Notes under the pieces: generated by a model | Told to the model about the DNA's origin: nothing | Seen by the model: only the letters and a program-made list of their open reading frames with translations | The model's database searches: none | In this document: one piece after another, positions 17,883 through 25,952 of the stretch | Position numbering within the stretch: position 1 is the stretch's first letter | Layout: every line of letters begins with the position of its first letter | Assembly: GCA_030526115.1 (NCBI GenBank) | Contig: JAUNDK010000004.1 | Span: 19,910 to 83,909, forward strand | Origin: Clostridia bacterium | Lineage (GTDB): Bacteria > Bacillota > Clostridia > Oscillospirales > Acutalibacteraceae | Direction of reading: 5' to 3' | DNA length: 64,000 nt | Program-made: the position numbers and the translations under genes

Positions 17883-17915
17883 AAAAACAGGCTGCGAGAA
17901 CTATTGCTCTCACAG
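17883..17915 (-). terminator. Terminator of the CarD-like gene (minus strand)
   Basis: Read on the minus strand, GGCTGTGAGA / TCTCGCAGCC is followed by a T-run (the AAAAAA at about 17882-17887 on the plus strand). A second GC-rich inverted repeat (GGGGT / ACCCC) lies between it and the gene. Confidence 0.7.
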
Positions 17916-17968
17916 CCGTAAAAGGGGCCACGAGGGGTTGATCTTCGTGAGCACCCCGTTTCGGTTTA

Positions 17969-18478
17969 TTAACTTGCAAATGCCGGAACACGGTTTGTGA
18001 TATATCCGACTATTTCCTGCTGAGGAATATCCAGTACATAACAGAACTCTTCATACACAAGCTTTTCAGCCTCTTTATAGGCACGTTCGTCACACTGGTG
18101 CATTTTTCTTCCGTTCTGACGGCATATTGTTCTGTGTGCGGAAAGAGTAGTTATAAGATCTAACAGACTTCCTCTGTTTCCCGATGAAAGAATCTCCCTG
18201 AAAGCCTCTTTGCGGCGGTTTTCGTTATCAATCCAGATATTCTCTCTGTTCGGAATGGAGTCTATAAGATTTTCAACCTCATCCCTCGAGAGAACAGGCT
18301 TCATTTTTTCGATGAGTTTTGGGCTTTTCATCGGAACATAAACCTTGCGCTGAGTTTCGAAAATACCTTCGAGCACATAATATTCGCTGTCGATTCCGGC
18401 AAAAGTCTGAATTTCTGTGCCTGTAACTTTGAAGATACCCTGATTACCGTAAAGTATTACCTGACCTTTCTCAAACAT
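17969..18478 (-). CDS. CarD/CdnL-type transcription regulator
   Basis: 169 residues. The N-terminal CarD_TRCF RNA-polymerase-interacting domain (residues 1-60: FEKGQVILYGNQGIFKV and YVLEGIF) is followed by a helical C-terminal domain. CarD/CdnL proteins bind the polymerase beta subunit and stabilise open complexes at promoters, often of rRNA genes. Start 18478 is preferred over an ATG three codons earlier because GGAG at 18487-18490 is 8 nt away. Helical-domain similarity to mycobacterial CarD is weak, so the precise role is inferred. Confidence 0.8.
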   Translation of the reverse strand: MFEKGQVILYGNQGIFKVTGTEIQTFAGIDSEYYVLEGIFETQRKVYVPMKSPKLIEKMKPVLSRDEVENLIDSIPNRENIWIDNENRRKEAFREILSSGNRGSLLDLITTLSAHRTICRQNGRKMHQCDERAYKEAEKLVYEEFCYVLDIPQQEIVGYITNRVPAFAS

Positions 18479-18642
18479 AATTAACACTCCGTTGTATTAT
18501 TTGTTTTTTGGGTTTTGCCGAATATTAACATTTGATAAAAGATATTATACTATTTATTTTCCGAAAAAGAAATTGACTTTTTTCCCAAATTTCAGCCGTT
18601 TTTCAGCGGTTTGCTGTTGTAAATTTGAACGATTTCAACTAA

Positions 18643-18675
18643 AAAAGGACAGTTTGCATATAAACTGTCCTTTTG
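18643..18675. terminator. Bidirectional-looking terminator between the metallohydrolase and CarD-like genes
   Basis: AAAAGGACAGTTT / AAACTGTCCTTTT, a near-perfect stem flanked by A- and T-runs. It lies downstream of the metallohydrolase on the minus strand. The bases 18490-18725 hold no convincing gene; they contain this hairpin and AT-rich promoter sequence for the CarD-like gene. Confidence 0.8.
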
Positions 18676-18725
18676 TGCATAGTGCAAGAAAAAATATATA
18701 AGATGTGTACAAAATCAATAGTTTC

Positions 18726-19508
18726 TTATGTATTATGTATTCTATCGGGATTGTAAGAATAGCCTCTCATAAGACCGTATTTTGCAATTTTGTAGTCCAT
18801 TTCCAGTTCTCCGAGCTTAAGGTGTTCAGGTTCGCCGACTATCTCACCTGCAATAACTTTGTCTGTAATTGTGAGGAGATCCTTTACATATTCAAGACCA
18901 AGCTGAACGGGGCTCTGGTATCTGTGTCCGGGGAATATCATGAGATTCGGTAATTCCTCAAGCTTTGTGAGAAGCTTTGCAAGGTTTACCCTGTAATCTT
19001 CGAGTGTGGATGTGAAAGGAATCTGAAGCCAGATTTCTCCGCTGCCTATGCCGTCGCCGGTGTAGGCACGCTGATTTTCTCTGTCAACGAAAATCACACT
19101 GCCCGGTGTGTGTCCCGGAATCTCCATGACCTCCAGCTTTGTTCCGCCGAGGTCTATGATGTTGCCGTCATTGATTTCTGTGAAGAAATCATCGGGGAAC
19201 TCGAAACCGTGCATTGCCTTCGGGACTATCCAATCCCTTTTATCCATCATTATTCTCGCACCGTTTTCTTTGAGGTTCTTCGCATCTGTGCCGAGGTGGT
19301 CAAGGTGGCCGTGGGTTATGAGTACATCAATCGGCTTGTCGGTAATTCTGCGTATGTCCTCGTATAATCCTGTGACACTCTGTAAACAGTCCACAAGGGC
19401 ACAGCGCTCCTCGCCGACTATGAGATATGCATCAACAATGGCTGCTTTGCTTTCCTCGTGAACCTGCCAAACATTGTCAAAAAGCCTGGTAAATGTTGCT
19501 TCGCTCAT
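18726..19508 (-). CDS. MBL-fold metallohydrolase
   Basis: 260 residues of the metallo-beta-lactamase fold. The HxHxDH metal motif is present as THGHLDHLG (about residues 84-92); further ligands lie in GHTPGS (His about 133) and GHRY (about 195). The family is broad (glyoxalase II-like, lactonases, nucleases), and nothing here fixes the substrate. A strong GGGAGGA ribosome binding site precedes the ATG. It is monocistronic between two hairpins and divergent from the MFS gene. Confidence 0.85.
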   Translation of the reverse strand: MSEATFTRLFDNVWQVHEESKAAIVDAYLIVGEERCALVDCLQSVTGLYEDIRRITDKPIDVLITHGHLDHLGTDAKNLKENGARIMMDKRDWIVPKAMHGFEFPDDFFTEINDGNIIDLGGTKLEVMEIPGHTPGSVIFVDRENQRAYTGDGIGSGEIWLQIPFTSTLEDYRVNLAKLLTKLEELPNLMIFPGHRYQSPVQLGLEYVKDLLTITDKVIAGEIVGEPEHLKLGELEMDYKIAKYGLMRGYSYNPDRIHNT

Positions 19509-19577
19509 GGTAAAAATCCTCCCTTAATTTGGTGACTATATTTTATCACTCATAAAGATTCAATACAAGAATATAAA

Positions 19578-19607
19578 TTGACAGCTTTTGTTTTACGGTG
19601 CTATACT
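19578..19607 (+). promoter_or_regulatory. Promoter of the MFS gene
   Basis: TTGACA (19578-19583) and TATACT (19602-19607), 18-nt spacer, about 30 nt before the start codon. Confidence 0.7.
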
Positions 19608-19637
19608 TCAGAATATTGAAAGAAAGGAGAGTTAAGT

Positions 19638-20807
19638 ATGAAAGAGAAAAAATCAAGAAATATCCCATTGCTCTATGCCATATACTGCCTTGAGGGCATG
19701 GTATTCTATGCAAGCATCGCCACACTTTACCGTCAGGCGGTGGGCGTGAGTGTGTTTCAGATTACCATAATCGAGAGCATAAGCCTCGTGCTTAGTCTCA
19801 TACTGGAAATACCGTGGGGTGTAATCGCCGACAGAATAGGCTATAAGAAAACACTTATAATATGCTATGTGCTGTTCTTTGTCTCGAAGATAATATTCTG
19901 GAGGGCAGACGGCTTCGGCATGTTCCTTGTGGAAAGAATAATACTCTCGGTGGTAATTTCGGGATTTTCCGGCGTTGATGTAAGTATGCTGTATTTAAGC
20001 TGTGATAAGGATAAATTCCAGAAAATCTGTGCGGTTCAGAGCAATTTCGAGACCGCAGGTGTGCTGTTTTCCACAGTAATTTTCACCCTGTTTATAAAGA
20101 GCAATTACCGCCTTGCGGCATTTCTGACTGTGATAACATACGGAATTGCGGCTTTTGTCAGCTTCTTCCTTGTGGAGGTTAAGAATGATGAGGAAGAGGA
20201 GAAACCGAACCTTAAAGTTTTCGTGAGAGAACTTAAAACTGCCCTCACAAATAAATATCTGATGATTTTCATTTTTGCAGGATGCTGTCTTGCAAATGTA
20301 TATCAGACAGGAACGGTGTTCTTAAGTCAGGTGAAATATATATCCGTGGGCATGACGGAAAGCTCAATAGGCGTGGTGTATATCATAATGACAGCCCTCG
20401 GCATGCTGGGAGGATTCTCCCATAAAATCACAAATAAACTCGGCGTGCTTAAAACAGGTGTGCTTATGTTTGCCGTGTCTGCATTGGCATGTTTCACGGT
20501 GGCGTTCACAGACAGTGCGGTTTTATCGGTAATAAGCGTTCTGGCGATATATATAGCAATGTATATATACAGACCAATGGGAACAAACCTTGAGAATAAG
20601 CAGATTACAACGGACAACAGAGCAACGGCACTGAGCATAAATGCCCTGATAACCGACAGCGTGGCGGTAATGGCAAACCTGATATTCGGAAAACTTGCGG
20701 ATATAAGCCTTGCGGGAAGCTTCTGTTTCGGCGGAGGCCTGTGTGTTATGGGACTGATGCTGTTTGCGGTATGGTACTTTATGAGAGGACGGGCAATTAA
20801 GAATTAA
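19638..20807 (+). CDS. MFS transporter
   Basis: 389 residues with the twelve-helix major facilitator layout. The loop 2-3 signature GVIADRIGYKKTLI (about residues 61-74) marks the family. Members of this size are usually drug or metabolite exporters; the substrate is unknown. Ribosome binding site AAGGAGAG. The C-terminus (RAIKN) runs into an AATTAAGAATTAA tract of the dispersed element. Divergent from the metallohydrolase gene. Confidence 0.88.
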   Translation: MKEKKSRNIPLLYAIYCLEGMVFYASIATLYRQAVGVSVFQITIIESISLVLSLILEIPWGVIADRIGYKKTLIICYVLFFVSKIIFWRADGFGMFLVERIILSVVISGFSGVDVSMLYLSCDKDKFQKICAVQSNFETAGVLFSTVIFTLFIKSNYRLAAFLTVITYGIAAFVSFFLVEVKNDEEEEKPNLKVFVRELKTALTNKYLMIFIFAGCCLANVYQTGTVFLSQVKYISVGMTESSIGVVYIIMTALGMLGGFSHKITNKLGVLKTGVLMFAVSALACFTVAFTDSAVLSVISVLAIYIAMYIYRPMGTNLENKQITTDNRATALSINALITDSVAVMANLIFGKLADISLAGSFCFGGGLCVMGLMLFAVWYFMRGRAIKN

Positions 20808-21060
20808 AGCTTTTGCCAAGCTTTTCAACCTCATCCACCGCAAGCGGTCCCCCTTCCCCAAAGGGGAAGACTAAAAATGTAGAATTTTTATTGCTTGCGG
20901 GTTTGGGCAGAGCCCAAAGCAAGTCAGATGCAGGCATATTTAAGAACGAAAACTATTGCAAAGCAATGACAAAAAAAGAAGACAGTCAGGAGAGTCGAGA
21001 AAATGTAAAGCATTTTCGAGCAATTCCTGACGGCCCTCTTTATCATGTTCCAAATTAAAA
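20793..21060 (+). repeat. Dispersed multi-hairpin intergenic element, copy 3 (mosaic)
   Basis: Only the right half of hairpin A is left (TTTTGCCAAGCTTTT near 20812). A block containing CCGCAAGCGG and CCCCAAAGGGG is inserted. Then come hairpin B (TTTGGGC-aga-GCCCAAA, 20902-20918), hairpin C (ATTGC-aaa-GCAAT, 20955-20967), and hairpin D with outer stem GTCAGGA / TCCTGAC (20985-21031) and inner stem GAAAATG / CATTTTC (20999-21017), separated by GAGTCG and GAGCAAT. Confidence 0.75.
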
Positions 21061-21300
21061 ATGCGGAGTCAGAAATCAGGACTTGGCCCCATCTTTGAGG
21101 GGGCTGTCGAGTTTTGTTTTGCAAAACAAGACTGGTGGAGTTGTCAGGAGAACAAAGCCTGCCACCCAACAGCGAAAGACCAAATGAATGATGAATGATG
21201 AAGTCGCTGCGCTGATGAATAATTTCTGAATCAAAAAGGCGAACTCTCCCATAACAGGAAAAGTCCGCCTGAAAATTATTCCGAACTCCGAACTCCGAAT
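21061..21300. repeat. Second, unrelated intergenic repeat block
   Basis: Contains inverted repeats TTTTGTTTTGC / GCAAAACAA, GGCCCC...GGGGGC and the tract ATGAATGATGAATGATGAA, and ends in a direct repeat of CGAACTC / CGAATTC units (21280-21306). The final units are translated as the C-terminus of the amidohydrolase on the minus strand. No gene is seen. Confidence 0.55.
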
Positions 21301-22931
21301 TCCGAATTATCATATACGATTTTCCCCCCACACATAGTCATAACACAGTAGGTCTCGAGGATATTCTCGGGATCTTCTTTTATTATGTTGTGGTCGAGAA
21401 CACATATGTCCGCGAACATACCCGGGGCGAGGGTTCCGTAAAGATGCTCGGCGTTTGCCGCACAGGCGGAGCCGTAGGTGTAGGCACTGACAGCCTCCCA
21501 TGGGGCGATTTTCTCCCTCGGTATCCAGCCACCTGCAGGACTACCGTCAAAGGCGGACTGGCGTGTTACCGCATTGTATATGCTGTGGAGGGGGTTTACA
21601 TCCACAACAGGGGAGTCTGTGCCGAAGGCAATCCGGACACCGCTGTCAATAAGGCGTCTGAATGGCCACATGAGCTGGTTGCGCTCGTAGCCTAAATCCC
21701 TCTCGACACCGCTTACTGTCAGCAGTATGTGGGCAGGCTGAACCGATGCTATAAGGTGAGCTCTTTGGAGTCTCTCTATATCATCAAACTGAAAATTCTC
21801 GAGATGCTCAAGGGTGTGATGAAGCCATGGCTTGTGTCCGAACTTGGTTTCTGCCTCCTCGGCGTAATCTATCATCAGGTGAATTGCCTCGTCACCTATG
21901 GTGTGAACCCTCATGGAGAAATCATTCTCGTGGGCCTCAAGGAGCATTCTCCTCATGTCATCGGGGGGAACTGTGGTCTTGCCGCAGTCACCCGGGAAGT
22001 AGGCGTTGGAATAAGGCTCTTTCAGGTAGGCTGTGTGGCATCCGCTCACTCCGTCGAAGAAATGCTTTACACCGTTGCAGTATAGCATTGGCCCCTGAAA
22101 CCTGTCTCTCATCTCCATGGCACGCTCAAGACCCGGCTCCATGGTGGGGAACATGTGAACTCGCACGCTGAGTTTACCCTCTTTTTCCAGCTTTTCGTAA
22201 ATGTCATCCCTGACGAAATCCAGACCCGGAACAGCCATTATGCTCATGTCACATACAGATGTTATTCCGTAGGAGTTGAGTATTTTCATGAAATTCAGGT
22301 AGAAACGTTCGCTTTCCTCCTCAGGGAAATCGAACAGTACACGATATAAACTTGTGGCGGCGGCCTCGTGGAAAACTCCGAGAGGTTCGCCGTTTTCATC
22401 TCTGTCCATGAAACCTCCGCTGATGTCGGGGGTGTTTCTGTCCACACCGATTTTCTCAAGTCCTTTCGAGTTCATCCATACCGTGTGGCAGTCTGCGGAA
22501 ATCATGGCAACGGGTCTGTCGGGATAGGCTTTGTCGAGGGAATGCTTTGTGGGCAGAACAGGATTGTCCCACTCCGTGTGGTTCCAGCCTGCTCCGAGCA
22601 TCCATTCGTCCTTGCCCACAAGGTTTTCTATGTCCCTGAGACCGTCTACACATTCCTGTTCGCTTCTGTCGGTGGAGCTGACTTTTACCTTTGGGTCGGC
22701 ATACAGTCCGCTCATGAAAAAGTGCAGGTGGGCATCGTGCATACCGGGCATTATGAGTTTATCACCGAAATCCATAATTTCTGTGTGTTCGTCGGTGAAA
22801 TCCTTTTCTCTCTGTGTGTCACCGACAAAAATGATTTTATCGTCCCTTACGGCGACAATACCCGGAAATGTATCCATGCCTGTTCCCCGGTAGATGTTAT
22901 TGCTTTTCAGTATATATGCGGCTTTTTTCAT
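21276..22931 (-). CDS. Amidohydrolase family protein (YtcJ-like)
   Basis: 551 residues of the metal-dependent amidohydrolase superfamily. The metal-binding HDAHLHF motif is near residue 60, with later His ligands (HTIGDEA about 345, HTLEH about 370), and the catalytic FGTDSPV is near residue 440. YtcJ-type enzymes hydrolyse amide bonds of small cyclic or N-acyl compounds; the true substrate is unknown. Start at 22931 has AGGAGG upstream. The C-terminal NSEFGVRSSE is translation of the CGAATTCCGAA repeat and probably is not part of the ancestral protein. Confidence 0.85.
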   Translation of the reverse strand: MKKAAYILKSNNIYRGTGMDTFPGIVAVRDDKIIFVGDTQREKDFTDEHTEIMDFGDKLIMPGMHDAHLHFFMSGLYADPKVKVSSTDRSEQECVDGLRDIENLVGKDEWMLGAGWNHTEWDNPVLPTKHSLDKAYPDRPVAMISADCHTVWMNSKGLEKIGVDRNTPDISGGFMDRDENGEPLGVFHEAAATSLYRVLFDFPEEESERFYLNFMKILNSYGITSVCDMSIMAVPGLDFVRDDIYEKLEKEGKLSVRVHMFPTMEPGLERAMEMRDRFQGPMLYCNGVKHFFDGVSGCHTAYLKEPYSNAYFPGDCGKTTVPPDDMRRMLLEAHENDFSMRVHTIGDEAIHLMIDYAEEAETKFGHKPWLHHTLEHLENFQFDDIERLQRAHLIASVQPAHILLTVSGVERDLGYERNQLMWPFRRLIDSGVRIAFGTDSPVVDVNPLHSIYNAVTRQSAFDGSPAGGWIPREKIAPWEAVSAYTYGSACAANAEHLYGTLAPGMFADICVLDHNIIKEDPENILETYCVMTMCGGKIVYDNSEFGVRSSE

Positions 22932-23016
22932 GGTAAGCCTCCTTAACAGTGGTTATGTATTTAGGATATCACAGAAACACGGAATTTCAAGTGATAATAT
23001 TTTCGCCAATTAAATA

Positions 23017-23045
23017 TTGAAGACTATTATTAAAAGTAGTAGAAT
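23017..23045 (+). promoter_or_regulatory. Promoter of the third MATE gene
   Basis: TTGAAG (23017-23022) and TAGAAT (23040-23045) with a 17-nt spacer. Confidence 0.65.
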
Positions 23046-23081
23046 TTATAAAGTTATCATTTATTATTATCGAGGTGTGAA

Positions 23082-24476
23082 ATGTCACTCAGATCAAGAA
23101 ACAACACAAATCTGACAGAGGGAAATCTCTGGAAGCAGATACTCCTCTTTTTCTTTCCCATACTCATAGGAACTTTCTTCCAGCAGATGTATAATACCGT
23201 TGATACCGTTATTGTCGGTAATTTTGTCGGAACCGAGGCACTTGCGGCGGTAGGTACCACGGCAACGGCGCTTAATCTGCTGATAGGATTCTTCATAGGT
23301 GTTTCCTCGGGATGTACTGTTATCATATCGCAGTTCTATGGTGCAGAGGACAGGGAGAATGTATCAAAGGCGGTTCACACATCCATGGCTCTTGCCATAG
23401 TCGGCGGTGTGGTAATCATGCTCATAGGTTTTCTTGGCTCAAGAACTTCCCTGAAGCTCATGAACTGCCCGGATGAAATTCTGGACGATGCCGTGCTTTA
23501 TATGTTTGTTTATTTTGCGGGATGTATAGGAAATCTCGTCTATAATATAGGTACAGGCGTGCTTCGTGCCGTCGGAGATTCCAAAACTCCGCTGTATATA
23601 CTTATAATCTGCTGTTTAACCAATATAGTTCTCGATCTCCTGTTTGTAGTTGTGTTCAGATGGGCTGTTTTCGGTGTTGCGTTTGCCACCATACTTTCAC
23701 AGCTCGTCAGTGCAATATGCATTATGTACAGACTTATGAGAACGGATGATATGTATAAGCTCGAGGTAAGAAAAATCCGTTTCGATGTATCTCTTTTAAG
23801 AAGCGTAATCAGAATAGGTCTTCCGGCAGGTGGTCAGTCCGTAATGTACTCGCTCTCAAACCTTCTTATACAGACAAGCATAAACGGATTCGGAACAGCC
23901 TGCATTGCCGCATGGTCTGCCATTGGTAAGATTGACGGCTTCGTATGGATGATTATGAACGCCTTCGGTATTTCCGTAACCACCTTTGCGGGGCAGAACT
24001 TCGGCGCGAAGAAATATGACAGAGTCAAACAGACCGCAAAGGTCGGACTTGTTCTTGATATGGCCTGTGTTCTGGTGCTAAGTGTGATAATCTTTGTATT
24101 CAGATATCCGCTTCTCGGTATATTCACAAAAGACAGCGAGGTTATCGGAATAGGTGCCAATTTCTTCTGTGTGTTCGCACCATCATATTTCATTTTCGTG
24201 TTCATAGAAATTTTCTCCGGTGCAATCAGAGGAGTGGGCGAGGCGTTACAGCCGATGCTCATCACCTGCCTCGGTGTTTGCGGTCTGAGAATAATCTGGC
24301 TCACAACCGCAGTGAAAATATGGCCTACCGTTACCATGGTGGCAATGAACTATCCTGTTTCATGGGCAATTACCGCCGTGGTATTCATAGTTTATTACCT
24401 GAGAGGAAACTGGATGAAGCGCAGTATTAAGCGGGATCACGGCAGTGCGGCTCTGGCTGAATATATGGAGAAATAA
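23082..24476 (+). CDS. MATE family efflux transporter (third)
   Basis: 464 residues. The N-terminus has NLTEGNLWKQIL followed by a GTFFQQMYNTVDTVIVGNFVG helix, and the two halves are homologous. This is a clostridial subgroup different from the MATE at 5275. Cationic substrate export coupled to Na+ or H+ is expected. Ribosome binding site GAGGTG. It is followed within 30 bp by the promoter of the first tRNA-Leu gene, with no obvious terminator between. Confidence 0.92.
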   Translation: MSLRSRNNTNLTEGNLWKQILLFFFPILIGTFFQQMYNTVDTVIVGNFVGTEALAAVGTTATALNLLIGFFIGVSSGCTVIISQFYGAEDRENVSKAVHTSMALAIVGGVVIMLIGFLGSRTSLKLMNCPDEILDDAVLYMFVYFAGCIGNLVYNIGTGVLRAVGDSKTPLYILIICCLTNIVLDLLFVVVFRWAVFGVAFATILSQLVSAICIMYRLMRTDDMYKLEVRKIRFDVSLLRSVIRIGLPAGGQSVMYSLSNLLIQTSINGFGTACIAAWSAIGKIDGFVWMIMNAFGISVTTFAGQNFGAKKYDRVKQTAKVGLVLDMACVLVLSVIIFVFRYPLLGIFTKDSEVIGIGANFFCVFAPSYFIFVFIEIFSGAIRGVGEALQPMLITCLGVCGLRIIWLTTAVKIWPTVTMVAMNYPVSWAITAVVFIVYYLRGNWMKRSIKRDHGSAALAEYMEK

Positions 24477-24504
24477 AAAAACTGAAAATAATTTAAAAAA
24501 GTTG

Positions 24505-24532
24505 TTGACATTCCGAAAATTCGTGGTATAAT
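24505..24532 (+). promoter_or_regulatory. Promoter of tRNA-Leu copy 1
   Basis: Consensus TTGACA (24505-24510) and TATAAT (24527-24532), 16-nt spacer. Confidence 0.85.
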
Positions 24533-24566
24533 AATCAACGTTGTGACGAACAACACAAATGAATAA

Positions 24567-24650
24567 GCGCGAGTGCTGGAATTGGCAGACAGGCACGTTT
24601 GAGGTGCGTGTGTCTACGACGTACGGGTTCAAGTCCCGTCTCGCGCACCA
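24567..24650 (+). tRNA. tRNA-Leu(GAG), copy 1
   Basis: Acceptor stem GCGCGAG / CTCGCGC, anticodon stem CACGT / GCGTG with loop TTGAGGT (anticodon GAG, reading CUC and CUU), T-arm ACGGG / CCCGT around TTCAAGT, a long class II variable arm as expected for Leu, and an encoded CCA end. Confidence 0.95.
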
Positions 24651-24652
24651 CG

Positions 24653-24684
24653 AAAAACTCTCTTGAGAAATCAGGAGAGTTTTT
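24653..24684 (+). terminator. Terminator of tRNA-Leu copy 1
   Basis: AAAAACTCTC / GAGAGTTTTT directly after the CCA. Confidence 0.85.
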
Positions 24685-24794
24685 GTGTTATATGTGGAAT
24701 CTGTAAAACCTCTCGGAAAGTTCCTGTAAAAGTGACCGGAGAATAGCAGAAACCGGAGGCAAAATTCATCTGAAAAAATTTCTGAAAAAAGTTG

Positions 24795-24822
24795 TTGACA
24801 TTTTGGAATTACGTGGTATAAT
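24795..24822 (+). promoter_or_regulatory. Promoter of tRNA-Leu copy 2
   Basis: TTGACA (24795-24800) and TATAAT (24817-24822), 16-nt spacer. Confidence 0.85.
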
Positions 24823-24862
24823 AGTCATCGTTGAGTGACTCAACAGACAAAAACAAATAAAT

Positions 24863-24946
24863 GCGCGAGTGCTGGAATTGGCAGACAGGCACGTTTGAGG
24901 TGCGTGTGTCTACGACGTACGGGTTCAAGTCCCGTCTCGCGCACCA
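24863..24946 (+). tRNA. tRNA-Leu(GAG), copy 2
   Basis: Identical over all 84 bases to copy 1, including the encoded CCA. Confidence 0.95.
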
Positions 24947-24948
24947 CG

Positions 24949-24980
24949 AAAAACTCTCTTGAGAAATCAGGAGAGTTTTT
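24949..24980 (+). terminator. Terminator of tRNA-Leu copy 2
   Basis: Same AAAAACTCTC / GAGAGTTTTT stem as after copy 1. Confidence 0.85.
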
Positions 24981-25009
24981 GTGTTATATAAAAAGAAAGC
25001 AGGGGAATT

Positions 25010-25510
25010 ATGAACTCTTTGATTTTCGGAAATATTCTGGCTTTTATCGGATCGGCCATTATGGTTGCCATAGGTCTTGTAAAAAACCGTAATAAAATTA
25101 TTCTTGCACAGTGTGCTCAGTTTGCCTTTCAGGGAACGGCGAATCTGGTGCTTGGTGGCACAAGCGGAGGCATAGCTACTCTTTTAAGTATTCTGAGAAA
25201 TCTCATCTGTATTAAGTGGAAACTTAATGTTCCGCTCAAGGTTGTGTTTTCCGTGATTGTTGCTGTGCCATGCCTCATGTCATTTAACGGAATTCTCTCA
25301 CTGTTTCCGCTTATCTCTGCAATTGCTTTCACGTGGTTACTTGATGTGAAGAGTGCTGTGCTTCTTAAAACGGTAATAATATCAACATCATGCCTGTGGC
25401 TTATATATGATTTCTCGATAAAGAATTATGTTGCGGCTGCTTTTGATGCGTTCACAATAGTGTCGAATACAGTCGGCATTTTCATGGTCAGAAAAAACGG
25501 CGAACAGTAA
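25010..25510 (+). CDS. YgjV-family inner membrane protein
   Basis: 166 residues with five or six predicted membrane helices. The pattern (short first helix, VKNRNKIILAQC loop, helix with GGTSGGIATLLSILRNLI) resembles the Imp-YgjV family of small membrane proteins, whose topology is SWEET-like. Function is not established. Start chosen for AGGGG 8 nt upstream. It begins 30 bp after the terminator of the second tRNA and may be transcribed by read-through. A terminator follows. Confidence 0.75.
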   Translation: MNSLIFGNILAFIGSAIMVAIGLVKNRNKIILAQCAQFAFQGTANLVLGGTSGGIATLLSILRNLICIKWKLNVPLKVVFSVIVAVPCLMSFNGILSLFPLISAIAFTWLLDVKSAVLLKTVIISTSCLWLIYDFSIKNYVAAAFDAFTIVSNTVGIFMVRKNGEQ

Positions 25511-25518
25511 AAACCGAT

Positions 25519-25550
25519 GTCGTCTTCCGGTTGGGGGAGACGGCTTTTTT
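25519..25550 (+). terminator. Terminator after the YgjV-like gene
   Basis: GTCGTCTTCC / GGGGGAGACGGC (some G-U pairs) followed by TTTTTT. The rest of the gap to 25952 contains AT-rich promoter sequence and the Rex operator but no convincing gene. Confidence 0.75.
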
Positions 25551-25802
25551 ATTTGCCGAAAAGAAAATAAAACCGGAAAAATTTTACGGATATTTTACAC
25601 AAATCGGGACTTTATGGCAAATCGACAAAGAAAGGGTGCTCTGTTTTGTTAATATACATAATAGTATTATTTTGTTGTTTATGGTAAAATTACAAAAGGT
25701 AAATTTATTCCTGTCCGTTCAGTTTATCGGTATCGATTTTTGGCGGGTTATTATTTTGATAATACTTCTATATCTTTTTGGTAATTCCATTTTTTGAGAA
25801 GT

Positions 25803-25820
25803 ATGTTAAAATATTAACAA
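25803..25820. promoter_or_regulatory. Rex operator in front of adhE
   Basis: ATGTTAA-AATA-TTAACAA matches 13 of the 14 fixed bases of the Rex consensus TTGTTAA-N4-TTAACAA. Rex is the NADH/NAD+-sensing repressor of Gram-positive bacteria, and adhE is one of its most widespread targets. The site lies 133 bp upstream of the adhE start. The exact promoter elements could not be fixed. Confidence 0.85.
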
Positions 25821-25952
25821 AGTTAATTGTAATAATCTGAAATTATGCCCTGAGAAGCTTTTCGGGCTGAGGTCAGATGACAATTCGGCTATATGCCTAA
25901 CTATATATAATTCGATACCAGAATGTATAATCATTAAGGAGGAAAACCGAGA

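Larger units (their letters stand above)
24490..24986 (+). repeat. Tandem duplication of a complete tRNA-Leu transcription unit
   Basis: Two units of about 200 bp (about 24490-24689 and 24785-24986) each contain promoter, tRNA and terminator. The tRNA bodies and terminators are identical, and the promoters differ at a few spacer bases. About 95 bp of unrelated sequence separates them. Confidence 0.85.

Noticed and set aside
18492..18953. Two short plus-strand frames between the CarD-like and metallohydrolase genes
   Set aside because: They overlap a terminator hairpin or the end of the metallohydrolase in antisense and have no supporting signals.
20793..21300. Insertion sequence between the MFS and amidohydrolase genes
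   Set aside because: No transposase frame and no single pair of terminal inverted repeats with target duplication was found; the region is a mosaic of hairpin repeats.
24835..25092. Open frame across the second tRNA-Leu gene
   Set aside because: It spans the tRNA, terminator and the start of the ygjV-like gene, so it is not a protein gene.
25531..25797. Possible 88-residue protein upstream of adhE
   Set aside because: It starts inside the terminator stem of the preceding gene, has no ribosome binding site and reads like AT-rich promoter sequence.
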